Of a stretch of DNA of 64,000 nt, positions 1 through 10,494 are shown piece after piece (position 1 is the stretch's first letter; the number at the start of each line of letters is the position of its first letter). The position numbers were made by a program, and so were the translations under genes. Origin of the DNA: Takakia lepidozioides (Eukaryota; Streptophyta; Takakiopsida; Takakiales; Takakiaceae). Under the pieces are notes generated by a model. That model did no database searches. It was not told the origin of the DNA and saw only the letters and a program-made list of their open reading frames with translations. The stretch spans positions 79,650,756-79,714,755 of the forward strand of contig CM060731.1 of assembly GCA_030704615.1 (NCBI GenBank). The letters are read 5' to 3'.

Positions 1-1364
1 TTGGGTTCGATGACAGCTAATGATGTCACCTCTGGGGAAAGTTGTAGAAGGGGGTGTTGGTGGTCAGGTAGGCGTTGTTGTGTGAGGATGTTGCGCACCT
101 CACTTTGGTAAGCTCCCCCTCAAGTCATAGTTACTCGCTTTGATGTGCGCGCCTGACTCCCAACCGGCCGCCGGGCCAACTTGGAGCTTCGGCTGCTCAC
201 CGGGACATAACGGTCCCCCTTCGCTCTCCCGAAAGACCCTCCACCTATTTGGGCCTAGTGGAATTCCCTTTGGTAGATGGCAGTCCGGAACAGCTCCCCA
301 CTCTTTGGTCGCTTTCCGGTTCGCTCGCTTACTCACTAGTTTTTGGTCACCAACGGGCTTGCACCGTTCTCGGGGTTACTACTCCCTATATATACTTCTG
401 TAGCTGTCCGCGGGGGTTTCACAACCAGCCATGCCATTTTATGGCGAACCACCACGAAGACCCTCGATTCCCGGTGGTGAGTCGCGGTGAGTCTTGGCCC
501 GCTCACCACGGCCCCTATGGACCGTGATGAGTCCCAAGACTCCCCACGACTCCCACCACGAGGTCTCCGCCCCCATGGTGAGTCCTATGCCACCCCCACT
601 AAGTCCCACTAAGCTACCACCACCCCTTGTGGAGCCACCCCCACCGCAACCCGGTGTGCGGGGCTCCACCTAGTGAGCGCCTCCGCTTCCCTGAGTGCCT
701 TGGGCACTCAAGGGTGCTTCAGCCCCCCATACCTATCGCTGCTGCTGCCCCCACCATAGGGGCAGCCCCTCATGTGTCCCGACCCCCTGCCCTCAAGGCA
801 AAGGGCCGCGACAGAGGATGAGGATAGTGGATGCGGTGGGGGAGGAATGAGCGGCAAAGCATGCCCATAGAAGAGCTTCGTGTGCAAGGGGCCCCGGTGG
901 CGGATGTGCCAGGCCGCCACCGGACCAAGTGTGTTGAGTGGCTGATCCGAGGGCTCCGAATACACAGTCCCGGGGGTGCGGGCTGTCATAGGGGGAGATG
1001 TCAAGGGGGCACGTGAGTGGACTTGAGTAATATGAGTGGGTAAGTTGGAATGCGGTGATGAGAAATTTGAGGATGTCTGGAGGGATAGTGCCGTGGGTAT
1101 AGGTTTGAGCTAGTTTGTCGGGGGAGCACGGTTTTTTGGTGGGGGTGTCACTTAGGTATCTGTCGAGAAGTCTTGCTTTGGGGGTTGTAACTGGCTAGTG
1201 GTGGTGGTGGGGGCGGTATATCTGTTCCAGAGCCAGGCGAGCCTAATATGAGGGATAGAGCCGGCGAAGCGGCCGTTAAATGTATAGATGTTGGACGCTA
1301 TGCGACTAGGACATATGATGGGGGAGGTTTGGTCAATATCTTTGTCGGGGTTGCATTCAAAGAT
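1..1364. other. No recognised gene; flank or 3' UTR of the adjacent LINE
   Basis: No convincing coding region is visible. The short open frames here are low-complexity and overlap each other on both strands. The stretch around 430-660 is rich in CCAC/GTGG words and looks like degenerate repeat. Part of it may be the 3' untranslated region of the minus-strand LINE whose last open frame stops at 1365, but no poly(A) or microsatellite tail was found to fix that end. Confidence 0.4.
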
Positions 1365-1529
1365 TTATATATGAATATTAGTTGCGACAAGGGGATTACG
1401 AATGTAGCGTGCATCTATCAACTGGGTTTGGGAGACATGATAGTGGTGGGTGTGTGCCAGAAAGTTGGTGTTAGTTGTTTTGTGGAAACTTGTGAGAAGG
1501 TCACGGTTATGGGCTGGGTCACAGTCTTC

Positions 1530-1685
1530 GTGGTTCCCAAAAAGGTCATCTTCGATTTGCCAGGTATTATCTTCTGTAGGGAATCCTGCCCATTTACAGA
1601 GATAGTAGGTATCTACACAGGCGGCACCGAATGAGTCTAGCAAGATTAGGGTTTTGATACCGAGGATAGCTTCAATAACGAAGGC
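1530..1685 (-). pseudogene. Chromodomain at the C-terminus of the LINE
   Basis: The minus-strand frame (open from 2048 to 1365) contains AFVIEAIL, an insert of about 20 residues, YYLCKWAGFPTEDNTW and QIEDDLF. This follows the chromodomain plan: strand with an aromatic, then YLVKWKGY-type strand, then ENTWEPxxNL and a C-terminal helix. Candidate aromatic-cage residues are the Phe of AFVIEAIL, the Trp of CKW and the Trp of NTW. Chromodomains bind methylated histone tails and, in Ty3/gypsy chromoviruses, guide integration to heterochromatin. Here it sits behind a LINE RT and a proline linker of about 12 residues. The frame of the upstream RT tail (2428 to 1706) and the frame of the chromodomain differ by one position, and both run through the G homopolymer at 1811-1845. 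Confidence 0.75.
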
Positions 1686-1810
1686 ATCGAGGTGATCAAG
1701 GTTGGTTAGGTGAGGGACAGTCGGAGAGGTGGAAGATAAAGAGGGGCTAAGGAGGGGGTACGGGAGTTGGGTTGTTGCGGTATTGGGGGAGGGAGGTGAT
1801 AGATACGAGT

Positions 1811-1845
<35 letters not shown>
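1811..1845. repeat. Homopolymer of 35 G (proline tract on the minus strand)
   Basis: Thirty-five uninterrupted G residues on the plus strand encode a run of prolines in the minus-strand LINE frame. It separates the RT C-terminal region from the chromodomain. Counting frames, a run of 36 or 33 bases would place both halves in one open frame. The actual length is therefore decisive and is the kind of tract that sequencing and replication both miscount. Confidence 0.9.
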
Positions 1846-1846
<1 letters not shown>

Positions 1847-2992
1847 GGGGGCGAGTTGGGTTTTGCTGCTGGAGAATTGAGGTGGCAGGGGCTTTACGAA
1901 ATTGTGGAAGGAGGTCTTGTTTGTGGTGTGGGAAGAGTGAACACGAGAGGTCACAATCAATGGTACAAGCAGTGGTCGGGTGCGGAGGTGTAACAAATAT
2001 CGACGGGTTTTGATAGTAGCCCGGGAGTGTTTTAGGGTAAATTGGCACGGGGTGAAGAGCCTATTCCCAATAGTTGTAGTGAGTTGGGCAAGATGAGTAA
2101 TATGACGAGTTTTGAAGTACGCAAGGATAGATTTCCTTTGACGGGGATGTGAGTTGCCAAATTGTGAGGAGAATGGACTATGAAGCCAAGCACGTTCAAG
2201 TGGCGATATAGAGTTGGGGAAGCCCGGGAGGTCGGTTTGTATGCTGATTCTCATTTGGCATAGGATGAACAACGATCGGGCAGTGGGGGAGTGGAGACAG
2301 GATTGGGAGTGGAGGGTGGGGAGAGAGTATAGTCCATTATATCTAGAGGCCAGGTGTTTAAGGAGCCCACTAAAAATCAGTCCGAGGCGGCCAAGATCGT
2401 TGAGGGCTTCTAGCAGTTGTGACCCCAAAGTGCGGGCATAGGAAATAATTAAAGGGCTGGAGCCTATATAGTAGCTATCTTGGGGGAGCTGAGTGAGGGC
2501 GTTCGGGGTGCTAGTGGGTAGGCCACATATTCGTTTGGTGAGTTGGGTAATTTGTTGGTCAAGCTGTTTGATGTCTGGTAAAAAGAAGGGGGTTGCGTGG
2601 CAGGCGTATTAGACTTGTGGTTTGAGAACTAACTGGATTATGGCTAGTTTAGGGCGGATGGAGACTGGGGATTTGAGTAGGGCGAGACTCTTATTTTTTA
2701 GTTTGGAAAAGGTTGTGTCCCTCTGTATTTGCCAAGTGAGTGACGGGACCAGTTGTATGCCCAGATAAGTGTAGGGTTCGTCCGGGCCTAAGAACGGGAA
2801 GGGTTTTTATTGGTAGTGTATATGGAGCTTACAGTGGGAAGCTATCGTGGATTTTGTGAGTTTGCTACGGTGTGTGGCTGCAGTGACCGCGCACTTATGA
2901 AGGCTTAACTCCATACCAGACCATTGATTGAAGCGGGATAATTTGTCCACTTGGCGATTGAGATGTTGCGGTTAGTGTGCAATGATGGCAAG

Positions 2993-3004
2993 GTCGTCCG
3001 CATA
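2993..3004 (-). other. RT catalytic YADD of the chromodomain LINE
   Basis: The minus strand reads Tyr-Ala-Asp-Asp inside SSAAYADDLAIIAH, the metal-binding core of LINE reverse transcriptases. It lies just after a frameshift near 3085, in a different frame from the upstream EN-RT open frame that ends at 3073. Confidence 0.85.
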
Positions 3005-6000
3005 AGCTGCTGAAGAGATTTCATTGAAGGATGTTTTGTATTGATATCCTAGGTTGCCTCGGGCGAGCCATCTTAGCAAGGGTCGAGGAAAGTGATAAAT
3101 AGGTAAGGGCTAAGTGTATCCCCTTGGATGGTGCCACATAATATGGGGATAGGTGGGGTGGATCCATAGTAGGAGCCAGAGTATTCGGTGGTGCTGTTGG
3201 TGTAGATATTACCAATGAGTTGGATAGCATCTATAGGGTATCCAAGCTCTGTCATAATGGCCAACAGGCGGGGATGGTCCAGTGAACCAAAGGCATTTTT
3301 GAAGTCAATATAGAGAAGATAGATATCTTGTTTAGTAAGTTTAGCGTCTTCGAGGGCAAAGATAACATATTGTATTTTCCGGGTAGTGCTACGTGTTGCT
3401 CGAAAGCCTTCCTGCGGGTCGCTTAAAATACGGTGTTGTTCGCCATAGGAGGATAACATCGCAGTTAGTGTGCTGGTAAATAGTTTGTATATGGTGTTTG
3501 CAAGGGCTATGGGCCTGTAGTTACTAAGGTCCGTGGGGTCGCCTTTTTTAAATAGTAGGATGGTCCGGCTATGCTTCCAGGCTTGTGGTATACGATGTAG
3601 TCGGTAGCATAGGTGAAGGAATTTAAATAGAAGAACATGAAATTGGGGGTCAAGTGCTTGAAGTATGGCATTGGGAATGAGATCTGGGCCCGGGGCCCTA
3701 GCTTTGGAGAGAGCTTTTAGGCATGATTCATGTAAGTCAGTCGTGAAGAGATCAAGGATACGGTCAGTGGGGGAGCCTCGCTTTTCCAGTGAGAAACCGT
3801 CGAGATCATGCCAGGGGTAGTGTTTGACTTTACAGATGCAATTGGGTGCGTGGTGGGTGGGGTGAAGACAGTTGGTAACGTTAGGTGTATAGGAAGACGA
3901 GGCCTGGAGCCAGATCTCTGTGTTGATGTCAGCGGGTTTCGTTAATAGGTGGCCTAGCCTGTGTCTGAGGCAGTCGATGGGTGGGTTGATTGCAGGGTTG
4001 AAGATGGCTTTGTGGGCCCATTTAGGGTGTTCATGGAGCAGTTGGCCAAAAGAGGCGACAAATTTTTTGTGGTTGGCGGAGGCTTTTTGTTTTGTGATAA
4101 TATAAGCAGATTTTTTGGCTTCTCGTCCAAGTTTGGAGAGGGAGGCGGTCCATTGGGGAAGAGAAGGTGGGTCCTCAGGTGGGGGCATAATAGATTGACA
4201 TGCGGGGAGAGTGTTCAAACAGGTGATGCGGGGGTCGGTTCTCCGGTTATTATATGGCGGGGTAGAGGAAGGAGCTATGATAGTAAGAGCCCGGCGTATG
4301 GTATGGTAGATGTTGAGGTGGGAGATCCATTCATGTTTCTGGGTTCGGGTGAGGTAACCCCCGTTTTGTTTCGATCGAGTGGTTTGGGGGAGGTCGGGAG
4401 GGGCGGAACATGTGGCTAAAACACTCTTAGTCATTTCTTGTATTGTAGATGCGAGTATGGACCCAACTTCGATCCAGGTGGTATCAGGGGAAGAATATAG
4501 GTTAGTATCGGTAAGTATGTGAGAGATCTTGTGTATAAAATTTGAAGAGGTAGGGTGGAAATGTTTTTGGAAAGCTTTGATGTTACATAGGGGTATTGGG
4601 GAGAGGATTCTAGGCTGGGGTGAGGGGGTATGTATATCTGACAGGGGTTGAAAGGGAATGAGGGAGGGAGGGAGGTACACGGTTATCGGGTAGTGGTCCG
4701 AGTTACATAAGCTATTGATGTGGACGTGGCTTATGAGATATGACGGAATTGTATTAACGGTTTTGAGGTAGAAACCATCAAGAAGGTTTAAGGAGGAGTA
4801 GTTAAGACCCCCTTGCCTAGAGTAGTGGGAGTCCGCGGGAATGTATTTGAGCTGTAATAGGTTGGTGAATCGAGCCCATTCGTGGTCGGCTGGGGATGGT
4901 GGTTTGTGAGTTCCGTTGTATGAGTGTCCTTGTAGTGTGATGCCTCTGTTGAAGTTGCCGGCTAGTATGACATGGTAGTGTTGGTTATCTGGGTGGGTGA
5001 CTGTGTGGGAAATAGTGTTTAATAAATCAGGTGTGAGGGGGAGGTCGTCGGTATGTGAGGGCATATATAGGTGGATGAGGGTGATAGGGCATAATGCTGG
5101 TGGGTGTAGGTGGATAATTTGAAGGTGCGAACGAAGGGGGATAGGAATGGCAATTTTGGTGGTGGTACTAGGGGAGTGATGTGTCTTAAGAATTCCAAGT
5201 GCTACTCCACCCCTAGTGGGTTTGTATGGTGCAGAGCGGCGCGAGAGACACTGCTGGGCCGTTAGGGGGGTGCCATATAAGAGGAAGTAATCGGGTAGCA
5301 ATTTATTTATGTAGGAGCTGCTAGTATTGTGAGTATGTAGTTTGGTTTCTTATAGTAGGAAGATATGTGGTTGCGAAGAGTGGGTGAAGAGATGGAGTAG
5401 GCTTGGTATGCTAGTGGCTAGTGAGCCCACGTTCCAAGAGGTGATCGTTAGTGTGTTGGGGCAGTCGCCGAGAATAGGGAGGGCGCGGTTGGGAGAGGGG
5501 GCAAGTGAGGGTTCCTCAGTAATGGCGGTGGCTGGGGGATCGTAGCCGGGTATCGGGGTGTAGACTGCTTGAAGTGTGGCAGAGAGGATATCATTGGAGA
5601 GGAAGGGGAATTGATTGGTGATGCGACGTTGGTCTAGGTCGGGCGTGGCTACTGAGGCGAGGTGGTCCCCGAGGATTTTATGCACTACTCCGGGTTTGGA
5701 GTTCAAAAGGTTAAGCGAGGTGTGGATTGCGGATAGGGAGTGTGGAGCGGCCAGGTAGTTGTGGGAACGTGGAGGTAATCTTTGTAATTGGTGAAGGAGG
5801 GAGCGGATCTGGGGGACTGAGTGGGAGAATAGGTATCCATTACAGGTCTCTGGGAGAGGGGAAATGAGGATGATAAGGGAGAAGAGGATATGTGGCGCGG
5901 GGAAGGATTTGAGTCTTAAGAGGGTTTTAGAGAGTGCCGGGTAGCAGCTGGACGGTAGTCCAAATGTTGTGATGTATTGCGTATGGTTAGTGGGTTGGTC

Positions 6001-7277
6001 GCATGGGAAAAATGGGGTGAAATGGTTGACAATGTGTCGATAGCTGCGCCTGAGCGACACAATGTCTGGTTGGAAGTATATAGCGTATCTGTCTTGTGCG
6101 TCTATGGGGAGTTCTTTGATAATATCGTTAATGGTGGTAGGGCCCGGGTTTGGTTGTATGTCTCCGCATCGTAATAGGATGAGGTCAGAGCAGGTATCTA
6201 TGTAGGAGTTATCGGGGAGGGGGGATGATGGTGGTAGTGTTTGGACCTTCCTAGGTGTAGTGGGTATCCGCCGTGTGGGCTATGGGTAATGAGAGGGGGC
6301 TGATGGGTATGGCGAAACTGTGTAAGAGTGTGAGGGTAGTTGGAGGGAGCGGGGGTTATGTGTTCAGAGGATTGATGGGTAGAGAACGGGGTAGAGTAAC
6401 TTGCATGGGTGGAGAGAATAGGAGGGATATATTGAGTATACCTTGGGAAGGGGGATGTATATGGGTGCCCAGAGGGGAGGATGATGCAGATTGTGGGTAG
6501 GGGTTTTGGATGAAGTTCGTTCATCCATCCGTTAATAAGGGGCTCCCAGAATAGTGGGTGCAAATAACTAGTGGTATAGGGGACGTCGCCAGGGCAGACG
6601 TCGCCAGTAGTTAGGTAGACGTGGCATGTTTTGAATTTTGAAGCGTTGGGAGACGGGGCTAGTCCATGATCCATCGGGTGAAGGAAGGTAGTAAATTGCG
6701 GGAAAGGGTGTTTGTGGAAGGTGGTAAGCTGCGGGACAGGGTGTTTGTAGAGGCGCAACAGATCGCAGGAGTTCGCTGGCCAGGACATCAGAGAGAGAGA
6801 GCAATGACTAGTAGTTATTGGAGAATGTTTATATTGCTGCAGGAAGGTGTGATTCGAGCAGAAGTGGTCGGCATGCTGGAGCTCGATCAGAGCTAATGGG
6901 CGGTATTGACCAGTCTGTACATCAAGCGCGTTGTTGGCGTCACCCTCTGCAATTGAGGAGTTAGTGATGCCTGGTGGCAGGGGTAACTTGGCCAACACCA
7001 CGTTAGCATGGTGAAAGAAATTCGCTAGATTCACTCCAAGATTCTGGGTGATCGATTCCTTCAGAGCCAACAGATATGCATGGTGTTCCTCCTATTGCTT
7101 TGTCAAGGTGGTGGCCACCCGCGATTCCATTGCAGAAAGTTCTCCACGAATATCCTTTCTTATCGATATGGCATGAGCAGCTAGTTTTTTGTCTATCTCA
7201 GACATCATAGCTTCGTGACCACGAGAAGATTCCGAGTCTGGTTTGATTGCAATTGAGTTCACCGTGTCGGCTAGCGC

Positions 7278-9007
7278 CTAGTTGATGTTTGCCTCCCGGA
7301 GCCTGTCGAGAATTTCCTTTGCCGGTGGTACAGCTCCATTCAGACTGTTGTTATGTGGCTCGAAGTTGATGTAGCGGTCGATGACCAACACATGCGGTTT
7401 GTTGACCCACTGTGTGTAGACACTGGGGTTTTTGCACGTAATCAAGATCATGCCAGTGTGCTTGATCTTCTCTTCAGGAACAACCGAACAAAAATAGATT
7501 TGTGTGATGTTGTCTTTTCCAAAGATAGAGTGCAAGGCGTCCTCGATAGCTGCCTGTGGATGCAGTTGGTTGAGATTTTTCACAATGAGCGTAAGCGCGT
7601 TTCTCTCTGCCACGATTTCCTGTGGGGTAGCTGTTAAACCCGTCATGCTAGTTCGCCGAATTCGCAGCTGTGGTCTGATCAGCGTGAGAATCGGATGCCC
7701 TGTGTCAGCATCCTTGGTTTGGTGTCCTCGGAAGTGACGTATATGAAGCATAACTTGGACTCTGGCCCAATCTTGCGAGTGTAGAGGATCTCGTACTCAT
7801 CACCATGAACGTGAGCTTCCATGATGAGATGCATTGTAAGCTTGTGGCTGATAGTTCCGTGTAGGCTTTCGCTTGTCATGTATAAAGAGAGATGTTCCAT
7901 TGTCGATTGTAAATCGAATGCTTTTTCCACCTTACCTTGCATTGGTATGCCAGAGGACATCTCTATGACGAAGGCTCGGTCGCCTTTCAAGAGAGCGATG
8001 TCGTCCCTGGCTGGATGTATCAACTCGACCTTGAAGATGCCAGTCCAGTGCTTGCTGGCATGTTTGGAGTGGGCCATAATGGGCGAATACAGCGTAGTAC
8101 CCAGTGGAATGTTCATCGCTGCAAAACGCTTCTTAGCCCTATAGACAGCCTGTTCTTTGGGCATGTCGGTCTCTTTGTCAAACCTGATCAGAATGTGGTA
8201 GGGCGTCGCGGAGAGTCCAGAGACAAGGTCAACGATGGTGCCTTTTGGCAGTTGAGTAAGCTGGTAGAGTTGGCCTTCGCGACCATCCGGTCGAGCTATA
8301 GGGAAAAATAGTTGGGGTACGTGCGGGTAGGCCTTGAGGCCATGTCGCAGTTCGTATATCTCAGACGGGCAGAGCCCAAGCAGCTCGAGTTCTCTTGTCG
8401 TGCGTTTCTCCGTGACAAATGGGAGTTCAGCATCGTGTGCGTGTTGTTCAAGTGTGTGATAACCCATCCATAAGAGTGGCCCTCCTGGCGAGCTTGAAAT
8501 TTCTAAGCATGGAGCTGGATCTGGCGAAAGAAATCCCCGTGATTTTTTGGGGTCGGAGTGGGTGCTTCCAGCCTCGCTGTTGAATGCACTGGAGGCACGC
8601 TTGTTGTGCGGGCTGAGAGTCAATGGCTGTGCAGGAGGCGCCTGAGTGTCATGGAGCTGGGTCACCCGTTGATTTTGTGTTGATGGTGCTGGGGTTGGGG
8701 CAGGTTTGTCGTGGACTTGAGCACTGTGAGACTTTGTCTTGTTTTGTGTCGAGTGAGTTTGATATGCTTGTGGAGTGGCGAAGAATTGTTCGTCGGATAA
8801 GTGCATGTCACTGACTTCCTCGTCGCCATCAAAGTGCTGGGAAATTTCTGCATTTGCGTCATTGTGGTGCCCCATTTTTGCCGAGAGTCGCTGAGCAAGG
8901 AAGTTCACCGGAGATTTAGAGCTGAACATAGCCTTCCCTTTGTGCCTTGGCTGTTTTTGGATACTCCTCGAGCTTTTTTGGATACTACTAGATTTATTGC
9001 TAGACAT
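7278..9007 (-). pseudogene. LINE ORF1 region, frameshifted
   Basis: The first open frame starts at 9007 with a Ser/Lys/Gln-rich basic head and runs 442 codons to 7679. A second frame overlaps it and runs from 7751 to a TAG at 7278. Together they read as one protein with a frameshift near 7740. The N-terminal 170 residues are disordered and Gln/Ser/Thr/Pro-rich. The C-terminal part (about 7640-7340) has an RRM-like alternation with hydrophobic strands such as ALTLIVKNL and GMILITCK. After the TAG the same frame continues with a charged heptad-like stretch (about 7270-7090) that could be a coiled coil. An ORF1 with an RRM-like fold and coiled coil fits an RNA-binding chaperone of a LINE. The RRM call is inference from pattern only. 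Confidence 0.6.
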
Positions 9008-10494
9008 GTGTGGAATTGAAGAGATTGAGTGAGGAGGGGAGATAGGGGCTATGTTGAGCCTGCAAAGTTTGTCACTGCCTGAAGAATGAAGGTGAGAGTG
9101 TGGGGTAGAGATAGAGAGAGGGCAGAGGCTAAGGGGTTGTGAGTGACGCGGTAGAATATCTATAAGGAGAGAAATCGTTAGTGGACTAGCTGTGAAGGCG
9201 CCAATGTGATAACCATTCTTGATTGTGCCGTTAGAGTGACATCGAATCAGACATGTGTTGGCTGCGGGCTGGGGCCATGACGGCAGAGGTTTTACGGCGG
9301 TGTGTAGGAGGTCAATATGTAGTTCATAGCAGAGTGGGGATGGGGTGATAATGTCATGTTGTGTAGGGGCCGAAAGAACGGCGGAGGTATGCTCTGAGCG
9401 TAGGGTGCTTTGATGAGGAAGGGCAGGAGTATTCGCTGCAAAGGAGAGAGCGTCTGGGGAAGTGAATGTTTTTGGCAGATCATGTTTATGGGGCCTACTG
9501 CACCGTTTTCCTGGCTGTTGGTGATTATGGTGTGGCAGGGAGGTAAATTAAATGTCGTTGCAGGGAGCATTGGTGTGGAATCTGAGAGCTTGTAATTAAT
9601 GGTGTGTGGCTGCTGTGGAGGAGAATCATGATATGTGATGAACGAGGTGAAGTGATGTGGTGGTGGCCTAGATTTGGGAAAGTGGGGTATAAGGGTGGAG
9701 AAGCTTGAGTAATTCCCAGCAGTTCCATGACGCATGTACATTTGTTGTTGCATGCTGTGTGGGTATGGCAGGAGAGGTCGTATGATTACTGTGGAGACGT
9801 GCCAAATTGTGGTGTAACGCAGGAGCGAGTATCCTAATACATGTTGGGCTGCTCGCCTTAGTGGATGCGTAGGCGCTAGCAAATTGGCAGAGTTTGCCGG
9901 GTAAACGCATGATATAGGGCAAGCAGTGATTACATAGGGGCAGCAGAATTGAAGGGAGAGATGCTTGTAGAGTTGGTAAGGCCTGATACAGAAACACCTT
10001 TTGTGGGTTATCAGGTAGGGATGTGGGGTGGTTTGTGTCAGTTCGTGATACTTTTGGGATAAAAGGTGTGGTGTTTATAGAAGAATCAATGCAGGTGATA
10101 CAAGGTAACACGGAATTTGCAGTACGTGTTGGGTGAGCCCAGGCACTCCAGAGCATGTTGGTCGTAGACATGAAGTGTGATATATTGTAAGGAAAGCACT
10201 CTGTGCGATTGGCTTGCAGTGTCTCGTTTTTACTAGCACAGATTGTGGTGACTGGCAACGCTCTGTAAGTATAAAACTGAGGTACCAGGGGAAGGGCTCT
10301 TGGTAGACGGCATGTATAATTGTTAATGAGTATGATGGAGCTTTTTGGCACCCTAAGACACAGAGAGGCAGCTCTCCATCGTGTCCAACCATTCTGGTTG
10401 TGTGGGAGATGATACTTGTGAGGGTTGGATTTAAAAAAGGCTATATTGTATTGCCGAGGGCCTTTGGGTGAGACACTTAGTGAGAGAAAAGGTT
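9008..10494. other. LINE 5' flank merging into the tail of the chimeric frame
   Basis: No recognised domain. On the minus strand a long frame stays open to 9668 as the tail of the chimeric GH17 frame, with composition rich in His, Pro, Ser, Tyr and Asn. Another frame is open from 9882 to 9292. The composition resembles the linker parts of the neighbouring LINE, so this may be its 5' leader or an older insertion. Nothing identifies it. Confidence 0.35.

Larger units (their letters stand above)
1365..9007 (-). mobile_element. Decayed non-LTR retrotransposon (LINE) with a C-terminal chromodomain
   Basis: Read on the minus strand, the order is ORF1 (9007 to about 7280), a linker rich in His/Pro/Ser/Thr, an APE-type endonuclease (about 5450-4680), a reverse transcriptase (about 3900-2950), a long post-RT region (about 2950-1850), a proline tract and a chromodomain (about 1685-1530). 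EN motifs include SWNVGS, a broken LLxETKL, GNFN and SDHYP. RT motifs include SNYRPIAL, DFKNAFGSLDH, GTIQGDTLSPYLF and AAYADDLA. The frame is broken by about three frameshifts (near 7740, between 6200 and 6060, and near 3085). Six in-frame stops were read, all TAA or TAG. The catalytic YADD is intact, but the EN motif usually written GDFN reads GNFN. The copy is therefore dead as it stands. Family relationship to named LINE clades was not determined; it is clearly different from the three L1-like elements elsewhere in the window. Confidence 0.85.

Noticed and set aside
140-1016. Short overlapping frames at the left edge as genes
   Set aside because: They overlap on both strands, are Pro/Gly/Ser-rich from repeated CCAC words, and have no recognisable domain or splice context.
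1729-2013. Plus-strand Gly-rich protein frame
   Set aside because: The Gly run is only the G homopolymer. The opposite strand carries the RT tail and chromodomain, so this is a shadow.
2590-7290. Alternative genetic code with TAA/TAG as Gln
   Set aside because: At least one LINE stop falls where Gln is expected, but the F-box and JmjC genes in the same window terminate properly with TAG, and the glucanase TAG is not at a Gln position.
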